NCBI GenBank assembly: GCA_963745865.1
Contig: CAVUYZ010000002.1
Span: 437,991 to 501,990 of the forward strand
DNA from: JAHEDH01 sp963745865
GTDB lineage: Bacteria > Actinomycetota > Acidimicrobiia > Spongiisociales > ZC4RG35
Direction: 5' to 3'
Length of the DNA stretch: 64,000 nt
How positions within the stretch are numbered: position 1 is the stretch's first letter; the number at the start of each line of letters is the position of its first letter. The translations under genes and the position numbers were made by a program. Positions 1 through 9,595 of the stretch are shown piece after piece. Below the pieces are notes generated by a model. The model worked only from the letters and a program-made list of their open reading frames with translations, searched no databases and was not told the DNA's origin.

Positions 1-1
1 G

Positions 2-129
2 GGCCTGGTGTACCCGGAGGAACGTCAGCCGTTGCTCGTCCAGGGCGTCGTCGAGCAGACAGTCGGCGGCGACCAGCGGTGGTCTTCGATCAGCGAGTTC
101 GCATCCGAGCAGACGGGGGTGTCCCCGTG
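2..129 (+). CDS. C-terminal end of an unidentified protein (cut by window edge)
   Basis: The frame beginning at base 2 is open to a TGA at 127-129 and has the strong G/C preference at third codon positions seen in the real genes here, so it is probably the last 42 residues of a gene that starts before the window. The tail (..GVVEQTVGGDQRWSSISEF..) is hydrophilic and matches nothing I recognise. By position, just before the division cluster, rsmH or ftsL would be expected, but the sequence does not look like the end of either. Its stop codon overlaps a GTG in another frame (GTGA), the usual coupling in this cluster. Confidence 0.5.
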
Positions 130-441
130 AACCGCAGCCAGATGACCGCCGATCGCCTGCAGCGTCTGACGCTCGCCTGCTCGGTCGACCACGTGGGAAA
201 GGCCAGAGGGCTCAGGGCCTTCAGGCGGACTGCGCCGAGCCTGTCAGGTGGCAGGCTCCGGACGGGAGGCATCCACACGCGCTTCCTGTCCCCGGTGAGG
301 TTCGATCCGACCGAGTTCGAGGTCAGGCGGTCCCTGCCGGACCTCTCCGGTCCGGGTCAACCGAAAGTCACACTTCCGACTGCTGGCGTCGCGAGGATCC
401 GTGAACCTCAGGGTTTGCTGGCCCGGCGCCCGGTGGCCTGA
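127..441 (+). CDS. Hypothetical small basic protein before ftsI
   Basis: A 104-residue ORF starts with a GTG that overlaps the preceding stop by four bases. A GGGGGT stretch about 5 bases upstream could be a ribosome binding site. It ends three bases before the ftsI start, in the same frame. It occupies the place of ftsL, but it has no hydrophobic stretch long enough for a membrane segment and is rich in Arg, Gly and Pro, so I do not call it FtsL. It could be a lineage-specific protein, a frame-damaged gene, or non-coding leader. Confidence 0.35.
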   Translation: MNRSQMTADRLQRLTLACSVDHVGKARGLRAFRRTAPSLSGGRLRTGGIHTRFLSPVRFDPTEFEVRRSLPDLSGPGQPKVTLPTAGVARIREPQGLLARRPVA

Positions 442-444
442 GCG

Positions 445-2205
445 GTGGCCGCCCGAAAGGCGGCCCGACCGAGGGATCCTCAGCGGATCCGACTGATCGC
501 ACTGGCTGTCGTCTTCGCGTTGACCTGGGTCGGTCTCGGATATCGTCTCTTCCAGGTCCAGGTGGTCCAGGCGTCCGAACTCCGTGAGCTGGGGCTCGAT
601 CAGCGACTCACCTCGATCGAGACCCCTCCCGACCGCGGGACCATCTTCGACCGCAACGGCGATCCACTGGCCATCACGGTCGAAGCACAGTCGATCATCG
701 TGGATCCGCGGCTCGTCGAGAATGCCGTGTACACCGCCCAGCAGGTGTCCGCCAGCTCGGGACGACCGTGGGAGCGGATGCTGGAGGAGATCGAGAAGGG
801 CGGGAGCTTCCGGTACCTGGCTCGTCAGCTCGAGCCGGCGCAGGCCCAGGCCGTGCTCGATCTCGGGCTCCCCGGCGTCAGTGCGATCAACGAGCCGAAG
901 CGGGTGTTCCCGCACGGTCCGATCGCCGCTCACGTCGTCGGGATGGTCGACATCGATGGCAAGGGCATCGAGGGGCTCGAGGCCTACTACGACGAAGCCC
1001 TGTCCGGAACCGGTGGGGAAGTCGTCTTCGAGAAACCCCTCGCAGTGGGCGAGAGTGACGGGCCGGTGGCGATTCCGCAAGCAGAGATCATCACGATCCC
1101 GGCGATTCCCGGCAACGACCTCGTCGCAACCATGGATCTCTCTCTCCAGAACGCCGCCTACGGGGCATGTCAGGAGACCGTCGAGCGGACCGGGGCAACC
1201 GGCTGCTGGATCGTGGCGCTCGAAGTCGAGACGGGCGAGGTTCTGGCGATGGCCGGGTATCCGGGCTTCGATCCGGAAGCCCGGGTGGGGCTGAATGGGG
1301 GCACGTTCGAGAACTTCGCCGTTCGCGGCATGTACGAGCCGGGGTCGACCCAGAAGCTGATCACGTTCGCAGCCGGCCTCGACACCGGGGTCTTCTCGAC
1401 CTCGACCGTGATCGGCTCTGTGGGCGACACCATCGAGATCACTCCCGGTGCCTGTCGATCCGACAACGACGACCTGTACGGGTGTTACAGCGACTTCTCG
1501 GCCCACGAGACCCGTGACATGTCGATCAAGGAGATCTTCACGGTCTCGTCGAACGTGGGGACGATCAAGGCATCACAGATGCTCCCCGAGGGAACCCTGC
1601 TGGATTACATGGAGCGCTTCGGCGAGGCGGGTAAGACCGGCATCGACTTTTCCGGGGAGACCCCGGGGGCCATCAGGACCGATCCCGGATGCAGTTCGTG
1701 CCTTGCCTCGCTGGCGATCGGCTATTCGGTCGGCGCCAGCCCCCTCCAGATGGCAGCCGCATACGCGGCGATCGGCAACGACGGTGTCTGGATCGAACCG
1801 TCACTGGTTCGCAGCGTCATCGACGTCAACGGGGTCGAGTCCGCGTTGACGCCCAGCACCCGTCGGGTCGTCTCGAGCGACACTGCTTGGGCGATCCGCC
1901 AGATGCTCAAGAACGTGGTCGTCGAGGGAACCGGGAAGGCGGCGACGGTGCCCGGGTACGAGGTCGGCGGCAAGACCGGCACCTCGGACAAGATCGACGA
2001 GAACGGTCAGTACGTCGAAGCGACGATGGCGAGTTTCGTCGGAATCGCCCCCATCCAGGATCCCAAGGTCGTCGTGGCCGTGGTCGTCGACAACCCGGAC
2101 TGGGCATACCGCACCGGCGGTGCGGCGGCAGCTCCTGCGTTCTCGAAGGTCATGGAGGCGGCGCTCCAGGGACTGGGGGTGGCTCCCGATGTCGTCCCGG
2201 GGTGA
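445..2205 (+). CDS. ftsI: FtsI/PBP3-type septal peptidoglycan transpeptidase
   Basis: This is a class B penicillin-binding protein of 586 residues that cross-links peptidoglycan at the division septum, working with FtsW. A single membrane anchor lies at about residues 16-36, followed by the dimerisation/pedestal region and the transpeptidase domain. The active-site motifs are visible: STQK (Ser301 nucleophile, Lys304), SSN (368-370) and KTGT (510-513). Gln in the third position of SxxK is slightly unusual. Two cysteine pairs (337/347 and 416/419) in the extracytoplasmic domain could form disulfides. There are no PASTA repeats. The GTG start at 445 lacks a clear ribosome binding site, so a slightly later start is possible. 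It overlaps murE by 17 bases. Confidence 0.95.
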   Translation: MAARKAARPRDPQRIRLIALAVVFALTWVGLGYRLFQVQVVQASELRELGLDQRLTSIETPPDRGTIFDRNGDPLAITVEAQSIIVDPRLVENAVYTAQQVSASSGRPWERMLEEIEKGGSFRYLARQLEPAQAQAVLDLGLPGVSAINEPKRVFPHGPIAAHVVGMVDIDGKGIEGLEAYYDEALSGTGGEVVFEKPLAVGESDGPVAIPQAEIITIPAIPGNDLVATMDLSLQNAAYGACQETVERTGATGCWIVALEVETGEVLAMAGYPGFDPEARVGLNGGTFENFAVRGMYEPGSTQKLITFAAGLDTGVFSTSTVIGSVGDTIEITPGACRSDNDDLYGCYSDFSAHETRDMSIKEIFTVSSNVGTIKASQMLPEGTLLDYMERFGEAGKTGIDFSGETPGAIRTDPGCSSCLASLAIGYSVGASPLQMAAAYAAIGNDGVWIEPSLVRSVIDVNGVESALTPSTRRVVSSDTAWAIRQMLKNVVVEGTGKAATVPGYEVGGKTGTSDKIDENGQYVEATMASFVGIAPIQDPKVVVAVVVDNPDWAYRTGGAAAAPAFSKVMEAALQGLGVAPDVVPG

Positions 2206-3655
2206 GCGCCTCAGTGTCATCGCGCGCCGTGTCGGTGGCCGGATCATCGGCACGGGTGATCCGATCGTGGTCGATGCGACCCATGACTCACGACAGGTAG
2301 GCGCCGGCACCGTCTTCATCGCCGTGCGCGGCATGACGAGTGATGGGCATGCGTTCATCGACCGTGCAGTCGAACTCGGCGCATCTGCGATCGTGAGTGA
2401 GGAGGAGCGGGACATCGATGTTCCCGTGCTCCTGGTCGACGACAGCCGGGCCGTCATGGCCGACGTGGCCGCAGCGGTGCATCAGGACCCATCCCACGAC
2501 CTGTCGGTGGTCGGGATCACCGGCACCAACGGCAAGACGTCGGTGGCATTCATCCTCGAATCCATCCTCCGATCGGCTGGGGTGCCAACCGGCCTGATCG
2601 GCACCATCGTCACCCGGGTGGGCGACGACCAGATCCCGACGTTGCGCACCACCCCCGAAGCGACGGACTTCCAGAGGTTGCTGCGCGTGATGGCCGATCG
2701 TGGCGCCAACACGGTCGTCACCGAGGTGTCCTCGCACGCACTCGACCTCGGCCGGGTTCGGCACACCCGATTCTCCGTGGTGGCATTCACCAACCTCAGC
2801 CAGGACCATCTCGACTTCCACGGGGACATGGATGCCTACTTCGAGGCAAAGGCGAGCCTGTTCGACGGGTCCTTCTCGGAGCGGGCCGTCATCTGCATCG
2901 ACGACGAGTACGGCCGCCGTTTGGCGAATGACACGTCAATCGGCGTTGTCACTGTCAGCATGGGGTCAGATGCAGACATCACCGCGACGATTCGTCACCG
3001 ATCTCTCGCCGGCACCGACATCAGCCTCGATCTCCCAGGCGGCGAGGTCAGGGACCTGTCCGTGCCGCTCATCGGCGACTTCAACATCGAGAACGCGCTC
3101 GTCGCGGCTGGGTGCGCCTGGGAGTTGGGCCTCCGTCCCGACCAGATCGTCTCGGGGCTGGAATCGGCCATTGCGGCGCCTGGCCGGTTCGAGATCGTCT
3201 CCGGCGACGACCCTCTGCGCGTCATCGTCGACTACGCGCACACTCCGGACGGGATATCGACCGTGATCGAGACCGTCCGCACAGTGGCGCCCGGGAGAGT
3301 GGTGGCGATCTTCGGAGCCGGCGGTGATCGCGATCGATCCAAGCGTCCCCTGATGGGCCGGGCCGCGTCGGCCGCCGACATCGTCGTGGTGACATCGGAC
3401 AACCCGAGATCGGAGGATCCCGACGCCATCATCGCCGACATCGTCGCGGGCATGGACGACGTCGAGGTCAGGCGGATCCCGGACCGGCGTGAGGCGATCC
3501 AGGCGGCGATCCTCGAGGCCGACGATGGCGATGTCGTTCTCGTGCTCGGGAAAGGTCACGAGCGCAGCCAGGAGATCGGGGATCGGGTTCTTCCCTTCGA
3601 CGACCGGGTGGTGGCCCGGGCCGCCATCGACACGCGACGGGGCATCAACCGATGA
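2189..3655 (+). CDS. murE: MurE, UDP-MurNAc-tripeptide synthetase (meso-DAP adding)
   Basis: This is a Mur ligase of 488 residues that adds the third amino acid to UDP-MurNAc-L-Ala-D-Glu in the cytoplasm. The ATP-binding loop GITGTNGKTS is at residues 109-118. The specificity motif DNPR (404-407, followed by SED) is the one known from meso-diaminopimelate-adding enzymes; lysine-adding enzymes differ here, so the wall is inferred to be of the DAP type. I chose the ATG at 2189, inside the end of ftsI, because the conserved N-terminal domain begins there. The open frame extends further upstream but only through ftsI sequence. It overlaps mraY by four bases (ATGA). Confidence 0.95.
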   Translation: MSSRGERLSVIARRVGGRIIGTGDPIVVDATHDSRQVGAGTVFIAVRGMTSDGHAFIDRAVELGASAIVSEEERDIDVPVLLVDDSRAVMADVAAAVHQDPSHDLSVVGITGTNGKTSVAFILESILRSAGVPTGLIGTIVTRVGDDQIPTLRTTPEATDFQRLLRVMADRGANTVVTEVSSHALDLGRVRHTRFSVVAFTNLSQDHLDFHGDMDAYFEAKASLFDGSFSERAVICIDDEYGRRLANDTSIGVVTVSMGSDADITATIRHRSLAGTDISLDLPGGEVRDLSVPLIGDFNIENALVAAGCAWELGLRPDQIVSGLESAIAAPGRFEIVSGDDPLRVIVDYAHTPDGISTVIETVRTVAPGRVVAIFGAGGDRDRSKRPLMGRAASAADIVVVTSDNPRSEDPDAIIADIVAGMDDVEVRRIPDRREAIQAAILEADDGDVVLVLGKGHERSQEIGDRVLPFDDRVVARAAIDTRRGINR

Positions 3656-4707
3656 TTGCGCTCCTGATCGGCGCCTCGGTTGCCCTCCTGTTGTCCATCA
3701 CGGTCACCCCGGTGGCGATCAGGGTCCTGCGTGATCACAATGTCGGCCAGTTCATCCAGGAAGAGGTCGAGGGTCACGCGCACAAACACGGGACGCCCAC
3801 CATGGGCGGCGTCGTCATCGTCGGGTCGGTCGTCGTGGCGTTCCTGCTTGCCCATGTTCGGCTGTGGACTCCGTCCGCCGGTGTCACCTGGGACGTCGAG
3901 TCGGTCGACGGCGGGGGATTGCTGGCGTTGTTGGCCCTGGTGGGGATGGCGTCGATCGGATTCGTCGACGACTTCGTCAAGTACAGCCGGAAGCGATCGC
4001 TCGGGCTGAGCGCCCGATGGAAGTTCGCCGGCCAGCTGGCGATCGCGTCTGCATTCGCGGTCGGCGCCGATGCCGTTGGGGTCTCGACGCGACTGTCGTT
4101 CACCCGTCCGATGACCATCGACCTCGGCGTCTTTTTCGTCGTCTGGGTGCTCTTCCTGCTGACCGGGGCAGCCAATGGCGCCAACCTGGCCGACGGAATG
4201 GACGGTCTGGCAGCCGGCTCCGCCATTCTCATGTTCGGCGCCTACACGATCATCGCTTTCTGGCAGTCCCGCAACGGCGACGTCTACGGAGCCTCCACGA
4301 ACCCGCGGGAACTCGCCATCATGTCGGCGGCAATGCTCGGGGCGCTCTCGGGGTTCCTGTGGTGGAACGCCCCGCCGTCGAAGATCTTCATGGGAGACGT
4401 TGGCTCGAACGCGATCGGAGGCCTGCTGGCGGCGCTGGCACTGCTGACGAACTCGGCGCTGCTGCTCGCCATCATCGCCGCTCTCTATGTCGCCGAGACG
4501 CTGTCGGTGATCATCCAGGTGGTCGTCTTCCGGTACACGCGGCGCCGGGTGTTCCGGATGGCGCCCTTCCACCACCACTTCGAATTGGCGGGATGGCCGG
4601 AGACGACCGTCGTCATCAGATTCTGGATCCTGGCCGGGGTCGGCGTCGCCCTGGGTCTCGGGCTGTTCTACGCCGATTTCCTGGCCATCACCGGGATCCT
4701 CGAATGA
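3652..4707 (+). CDS. mraY: MraY, phospho-MurNAc-pentapeptide translocase
   Basis: This polytopic membrane enzyme of 351 residues transfers phospho-MurNAc-pentapeptide onto undecaprenyl phosphate to make lipid I. Family motifs seen are NLADGMDGLAAG (catalytic aspartates), GDVGSNAIGG and the C-terminal FHHHFELAGWPE histidine motif. About ten hydrophobic segments are spread over the length. It starts with the ATG that overlaps the murE stop and overlaps murD by four bases. murF, which normally sits between murE and mraY, is absent here. Confidence 0.96.
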   Translation: MIALLIGASVALLLSITVTPVAIRVLRDHNVGQFIQEEVEGHAHKHGTPTMGGVVIVGSVVVAFLLAHVRLWTPSAGVTWDVESVDGGGLLALLALVGMASIGFVDDFVKYSRKRSLGLSARWKFAGQLAIASAFAVGADAVGVSTRLSFTRPMTIDLGVFFVVWVLFLLTGAANGANLADGMDGLAAGSAILMFGAYTIIAFWQSRNGDVYGASTNPRELAIMSAAMLGALSGFLWWNAPPSKIFMGDVGSNAIGGLLAALALLTNSALLLAIIAALYVAETLSVIIQVVVFRYTRRRVFRMAPFHHHFELAGWPETTVVIRFWILAGVGVALGLGLFYADFLAITGILE

Positions 4708-5999
4708 GGGTGCTCGTCCTCGGCGCTGCTGTCTCGGGAATCGCCGCCGCCCGCCTCTCGTCACGGCTCGGCCATCGCGTGTCCGTGTACGACCGTGACC
4801 CCGGTGCCGCAGCCGGGGTGATCGCCAACGGGATCGCCGCGCTGGTCGGGGAGTGGGACACCGGCTATCTCGACGGTGTCGATCTGGTGGTTGCCAGTCC
4901 GGGGTTCCCCGAGCGCTCGGCGCCGATCACCGAGGCCTACGAGGCGGGAGTGACCGTGGAGAGCGAGATCGAGTTCGCGTGGCGACACCTCGAACTGCCA
5001 ACGGTGGGGGTGACCGGAACGAACGGAAAGACCACCGTCACCGGACTCGTCGCCGAGATGCTCAGAGAGAGCGGCTTCGACGCGCTCGAGGCCGGCAACA
5101 TCGGGCATCCACTGTCGGACGTCCACGGCACATCCACCCAGGTCGTCGCAGTCGAGGTGTCGAGCTTCCAACTCCAACTGTGCCGCACCTTCCGCCCCGA
5201 TGCCGCGGTGATCACCAACATCGCCGCCGACCATCTCGACTGGCACGGCTCGGTCACCGCATACCGATCGGCCAAAGCCCGGATCGGCATGAACCAGACC
5301 GAACATGACGTGATCGTCTACCCGAAGGACGAGCAGGCGGCGGAGGAGGCAGCGGCCCACAGCAGCGCTCGATCGATCGCCGTTCCGGTCGGAGGAGTCG
5401 ACAGCGGATTCGGCATCGATGCCGGGCGCCTCCATCTCGGGGGAGCGACCGTCGAGATCGAGGACATGCGCACCGCCGAGCCCCCGTTCTTGATGGACAT
5501 CGCTCTGGCAGCGGCTGCCGCCGGCTCCGTTGGTGGATCGCCCGAAGCGGCGGCCACCGTGGCACTCGCATTCGAGCCCGGCGCCCATCGCAGGCGCCGG
5601 GTGCTCACTCACGCCGGAGTCGACTACATCGACGACTCAAAGGCGACGAATCCGCACGCGGCAATCTCCGCGATCGACTCCTACGACTCGGTGATACTGA
5701 TCGCAGGCGGGCTCGCCAAAGGCCTCGACATCGCCGAGATCGTGCGAAGGCCCTCGATCCGGGCTGCATTCGTCATGGGGGAGTCGGCCGAGGTGCTGGC
5801 GGCGAGCGCCCCGGACCGCACCGAGATCGTTGGATCGATGGACGATGCCGTTCGTCGTGCTGTTGCCGTAGCCAGGGAGGGTGACGTCGTCCTGTTGTCG
5901 CCGGGAGGGGCCAGCTTCGACATGTTCTCGTCGTACGGCGAGCGGGGCGACAGGTTCGCCGAGGCGGTCGTGGCACATACCAAGGGGAGTCGTCCATGA
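4704..5999 (+). CDS. murD: MurD, UDP-MurNAc-L-alanine:D-glutamate ligase
   Basis: This is a Mur ligase of 431 residues adding D-glutamate to UDP-MurNAc-L-Ala. The N-terminal Rossmann-like region (LVLGAAVSGIAAARL) binds the UDP substrate. The ATP loop GVTGTNGKTT lies near residue 100, and the C-terminal domain has the YIDDSKATNPHA motif typical of MurD. The start is the ATG overlapping the mraY stop. The open frame continues far upstream, but that part is only a shadow of mraY. It overlaps ftsW by four bases. Confidence 0.95.
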   Translation: MRVLVLGAAVSGIAAARLSSRLGHRVSVYDRDPGAAAGVIANGIAALVGEWDTGYLDGVDLVVASPGFPERSAPITEAYEAGVTVESEIEFAWRHLELPTVGVTGTNGKTTVTGLVAEMLRESGFDALEAGNIGHPLSDVHGTSTQVVAVEVSSFQLQLCRTFRPDAAVITNIAADHLDWHGSVTAYRSAKARIGMNQTEHDVIVYPKDEQAAEEAAAHSSARSIAVPVGGVDSGFGIDAGRLHLGGATVEIEDMRTAEPPFLMDIALAAAAAGSVGGSPEAAATVALAFEPGAHRRRRVLTHAGVDYIDDSKATNPHAAISAIDSYDSVILIAGGLAKGLDIAEIVRRPSIRAAFVMGESAEVLAASAPDRTEIVGSMDDAVRRAVAVAREGDVVLLSPGGASFDMFSSYGERGDRFAEAVVAHTKGSRP

Positions 6000-7177
6000 G
6001 CTCGAACACGGCGAAAGTGACATCGATCACCGCCAAGCGAACGGCGGCCAGACAACGCGCCGAGCAGTCCGTGGCCAACACGAGAGCCGCAACCACGCTC
6101 TTCGCCGTCGTGGCCGCGCTGTTGGTGATCGGCGTGACGGCAACCATGTCGGCGTCGTCGGCGGTTGCGATCGAGCTGCAATCCGATCGACTGTTCTTCT
6201 TCAAACGCCAACTCGTCGGGATCGGCCTCGGTGTCGTGGCGATGGCCGTGGCATCCCGCGTCCCGTACACCCTCTACCGGAAGTTCGCTGCTCCGCTGTT
6301 CGTGGGGACGCTGGCGTCGCTCGTCGCAGTGCTTGCCATCGGGACGGGCGCCAACGGCGCGACCCGCTGGATCGCGATCGGCCCGATCACCATTCAGCCC
6401 TCCGAGATCGCCAAGTTCTCGGTGATCGTCGCGCTCGCCGCGGTTCTCGAGAAGAAGCACCGGCTGCTGGGAGAGTTCGGGCACTTCGTCGCTCCGGTAC
6501 TCGCCATCGTCGGGACGGTCGGATTGCTGATCATGCTCCAACCCGATCTCGGGACGACGATCGTGATCGCCGCAGCGGCGCTCGGCGTCATCATGGCGTC
6601 GTCAACGCCGTTCAGGTTCGTGCTCTACAGCGGGGGCGCTGCGGTGGGTCTGGCGACGCTGTTCGCATTCACCGCCGACTATCGACTCGCTCGCATCACC
6701 GGGTTCCGGAACCCGTGGGCAGACGTGCAGGGGAGCGGGTGGCAACTCGTCCAGTCCTATCTCGCTCTCGGATCGGGTGGCGTGACCGGCGTCGGTCTCG
6801 GAGCGAGCCGGGCCCGATGGTTCTACCTCCCCAACGCCCACACCGACTTCATCTTCGCCATCATCGGTGAGGAGACCGGATTCATCGGCGGCATCGTCGT
6901 CATGTTCCTGTTTCTGCTGCTCGCCGCCGCCGGCTGGGCGATCGCCAATCGGGCGATCGATCCGTTCGGCCGGATGCTCGCCACCGGGATCACGGTCTGG
7001 CTCAGCTTCCAGGCGGTGGTCAACATCGGCGGTGTCCTCGGTGTCCTGCCGATCACCGGCATCACCCTGCCCTTCGTGTCATACGGGAGCACCGCCGTTG
7101 CCGTGTCGATGGGCGCCATCGGGGTGCTGGCAAACATCGCATACAGCGGTGGTTCCAGGACCCGCGCCCGCTCGTGA
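5996..7177 (+). CDS. ftsW: FtsW, septal SEDS glycosyltransferase
   Basis: This is a SEDS-family polytopic membrane protein of 393 residues that polymerises lipid II at the septum as partner of FtsI. About 30 cytoplasmic residues precede roughly ten membrane helices. Family motifs are LQPDLGTT, the GTGANGATRW region with its ..QPSEIAK continuation, and GITLPFVSYGSTA near the C-terminus. It sits between murD and murG with four-base overlaps on both sides. Its location in the division cluster favours FtsW over the rod-shape paralogue RodA. Confidence 0.93.
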   Translation: MSSNTAKVTSITAKRTAARQRAEQSVANTRAATTLFAVVAALLVIGVTATMSASSAVAIELQSDRLFFFKRQLVGIGLGVVAMAVASRVPYTLYRKFAAPLFVGTLASLVAVLAIGTGANGATRWIAIGPITIQPSEIAKFSVIVALAAVLEKKHRLLGEFGHFVAPVLAIVGTVGLLIMLQPDLGTTIVIAAAALGVIMASSTPFRFVLYSGGAAVGLATLFAFTADYRLARITGFRNPWADVQGSGWQLVQSYLALGSGGVTGVGLGASRARWFYLPNAHTDFIFAIIGEETGFIGGIVVMFLFLLLAAAGWAIANRAIDPFGRMLATGITVWLSFQAVVNIGGVLGVLPITGITLPFVSYGSTAVAVSMGAIGVLANIAYSGGSRTRARS

Positions 7178-8238
7178 GCTACGCCATTGCCGCAGCCGGC
7201 ACCGGCGGGCACGTCTTCCCGGGGCTCGCCGTCGGGGAAGCGCTGGTGCACGCCGGTATCGACCGGTCCGATGTGGTCTTCATCGGCGGATCCCGCCTCG
7301 AGTCGGAGGTCTATCCAGCGAACGGGTTTCCCTTCGTCGGTGTTGAACTCGCCGGCTTGCAGCGCCGGCTGACCGTTGAGAACCTCAGGATCCCGCTGGT
7401 CGTCGGGCGGGCGATCTCCTCGATCGCGACGGCGTTGCGTGAACGAGCGGTTGGCGCCCTGCTCGGACTCGGCGGGTATGTCACCGTTCCCGCAGGTCTT
7501 GCCGCCAGACGGACGGGCATCCCCTTCGCCGTGTCGGAGCAGAATGCCCACGCCGGTCTGGCGAACAGGCTGATGTCGCGGCTCGCCGCCGAGTCGTTCG
7601 GCTCGTTTCCACACACCACGGGGATGCCGGGAGCCACCTGGGTCGGCAATCCGGTGCGCGCCTCCGTCCTCGACCGGGTCGACCGCTCCGTCGCTCGCTC
7701 GAAGTACGGTCTCGCCGATGCCGGCCTGGTCGTCGGCGCCTTCGGTGGATCCCTCGGCGCCGGGGCGATCAACGAGGCGATCGAGGCCAGTGTCGAGGTG
7801 CTCGGCGAGCACTCGATCTCGGTGCTGCACATCGTCGGTGAGCGAAACCGGGACCTGGTTTCCCGGGCGGATGCGCACCGCAACTGGGTCGTGGTTCCCT
7901 TCGAGGACCGGATGCAGGATTTCTACTCGGCGTGTGATCTGGTCGTGGCGCGTTCGGGGGGCGCGGTCGCCGAACTGCTGGCGACCGGCACTCCGTCAGT
8001 CCTCGTCCCGGGGGCTTTCGGGTCCGGTGGTCATCAGGATGCCAACGCCAGGTATCTCGCAGAGGCGGGAGCCGCCGTCGTGGTCGCCCAGGAGCGTCTG
8101 GACGGGCTCGCGGCGACGGTGGTCGATCTGGTGGAGGACGCCGCCCGTCTCGCAGGAATGGCGGAGGCAGCCGGGACGCTGGCGAAACCGGACGCAGCTG
8201 CGATCATTGCCGGGGAGTTGAGGTCCATGCATGGTTGA
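7174..8238 (+). CDS. murG: MurG, lipid II-forming GlcNAc transferase
   Basis: This membrane-associated GT-B transferase of 354 residues adds GlcNAc from UDP-GlcNAc to lipid I. The N-terminal glycine-rich loop GTGGHVFPGLA is the lipid-side signature. The C-terminal half carries the UDP-GlcNAc site (VVARSGGAVAELLATGTPS followed by a GSGGHQDANARYL region). The GTG start at 7174 overlaps the ftsW stop (GTGA). It overlaps murC by eight bases. Confidence 0.95.
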   Translation: MSYAIAAAGTGGHVFPGLAVGEALVHAGIDRSDVVFIGGSRLESEVYPANGFPFVGVELAGLQRRLTVENLRIPLVVGRAISSIATALRERAVGALLGLGGYVTVPAGLAARRTGIPFAVSEQNAHAGLANRLMSRLAAESFGSFPHTTGMPGATWVGNPVRASVLDRVDRSVARSKYGLADAGLVVGAFGGSLGAGAINEAIEASVEVLGEHSISVLHIVGERNRDLVSRADAHRNWVVVPFEDRMQDFYSACDLVVARSGGAVAELLATGTPSVLVPGAFGSGGHQDANARYLAEAGAAVVVAQERLDGLAATVVDLVEDAARLAGMAEAAGTLAKPDAAAIIAGELRSMHG

Positions 8239-9595
8239 TTTCGCACAGGTAGATCGGATCCACCTGGTCGGGGCAGGGGGAGCGGGGATGAACGCCCTCG
8301 CCAAACTGCTGTCGGGTCTCGGCCGAACCGTCTCGGGCTCCGACCTCCGCCCGTCCGAGGCGCTCACCCGGCTCACCGAGATCGGAATCGACGCGTGGCC
8401 CGGTCATCGTGGCGATGCGATCGCCGGTGTCGATCTGGTCGTTGCGTCGTCGGCCGTTCCCGATGCGGACGCCGAGCTCCGCGCCGCCGAGGCGGCAGGG
8501 GTCCCGGTATGGCGTCGTCCCGAACTGCTCGAGGCGATCACGTCGGAGATCCCGACCATTGGAGTGACGGGGACACACGGGAAGACCTCGACCACGGCGA
8601 TGATGATCAATGCGCTCCGGGCGGCCGGTCGCGATCCGTCGTTCGTGGTGGGCGGCGAGGTGATCGAGCTCAGAACCAATGCTCACGCCGGGACCGAGAA
8701 CCTGCTGGTCCTGGAGATCGACGAGGCCTTCGGGACCTTCGAGCAGGTCCATGCCACCGGTCTGGTCCTCACGAACGTCGAGCCGGAGCATCTCGATCAC
8801 TTCAAGACGGCGGCAGCGATGGAGGAAGCATTCACCCGTGTCGTCCGGGCGGTCGACGGTCCGGTTGTCGCCTGTCTCGATGATCCCGGTGCGGCGCGCA
8901 TCGCCGACCGGGCCGAGACGATCACCTACGGCGTGACGGACGGCGCGGACTGGCACATGTCCGATGTCGAGTCGGGTGCGGAGATGGTGACGTTCTCGTT
9001 GTCGGGCCCCGAAGGATCGGTTGACGTGAGGGTCGGCAAGCCCGGCGTTCACATGGCCAGGAATGCGGCGGGAGCACTGGCTCTGCTCTCGACGCTCGGG
9101 GTGGATCTCGGTGCGGCATCCGCCGGACTGGCGCGGTTCGAGGGTGTGCGGCGCCGGTTCGAGCACCGCGGTCAGGTGGCAGGTGTCACGTTGATCGACG
9201 ACTACGCACACCACCCGACCGAGGTCGCCGCAACGCTGCGAGCTGCGAGGGCGAGGCGTGCCGGTCGGCTGGTGGCGGTGTTCCAGCCCCACCTCTACTC
9301 CCGGACCGAGCTGTTGCACCGCGAGTTCGGATCGGCGCTCGCACTGGCCGATGTCGTGGTGGTCGCCGATGTCTACGGAGCCCGGGAGGATCCTCTGCCT
9401 GGCGTGTCCGGGGCGCTGGTTGCCGACGCTGCCACCCGGGCCGGCGCACCCTCGGTCACCTATGTCGCTCACCGGGCCGACCTGGCCGCTGCGGTCGCCG
9501 AGTTGGTCGAGCCGGGCGACGACGTCGTGACCATGGGGGCCGGCGATGTCACCTTGCTCGCCGGTGAGCTCGTCGCCCTGATCTCCCGGACATGA
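8231..9595 (+). CDS. murC: MurC, UDP-MurNAc:L-alanine ligase
   Basis: This Mur ligase of 454 residues adds the first amino acid of the stem peptide. The N-terminal loop (HLVGAGGAGMNALAKLL) binds the UDP substrate, the ATP loop is GVTGTHGKTST, and the C-terminal domain carries DDYAHHPTE. The His in the ATP loop and the YAHHPTE motif are characteristic of MurC within the Mur ligases. The ATG at 8231 lies inside the end of murG. It overlaps murB by four bases. Confidence 0.95.
   Translation: MVDFAQVDRIHLVGAGGAGMNALAKLLSGLGRTVSGSDLRPSEALTRLTEIGIDAWPGHRGDAIAGVDLVVASSAVPDADAELRAAEAAGVPVWRRPELLEAITSEIPTIGVTGTHGKTSTTAMMINALRAAGRDPSFVVGGEVIELRTNAHAGTENLLVLEIDEAFGTFEQVHATGLVLTNVEPEHLDHFKTAAAMEEAFTRVVRAVDGPVVACLDDPGAARIADRAETITYGVTDGADWHMSDVESGAEMVTFSLSGPEGSVDVRVGKPGVHMARNAAGALALLSTLGVDLGAASAGLARFEGVRRRFEHRGQVAGVTLIDDYAHHPTEVAATLRAARARRAGRLVAVFQPHLYSRTELLHREFGSALALADVVVVADVYGAREDPLPGVSGALVADAATRAGAPSVTYVAHRADLAAAVAELVEPGDDVVTMGAGDVTLLAGELVALISRT

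Noticed and set aside
244..1506. A 420-residue minus-strand ORF opposite ftsI
   Set aside because: It is a shadow of the ftsI coding frame, without motifs or plausible codon use.
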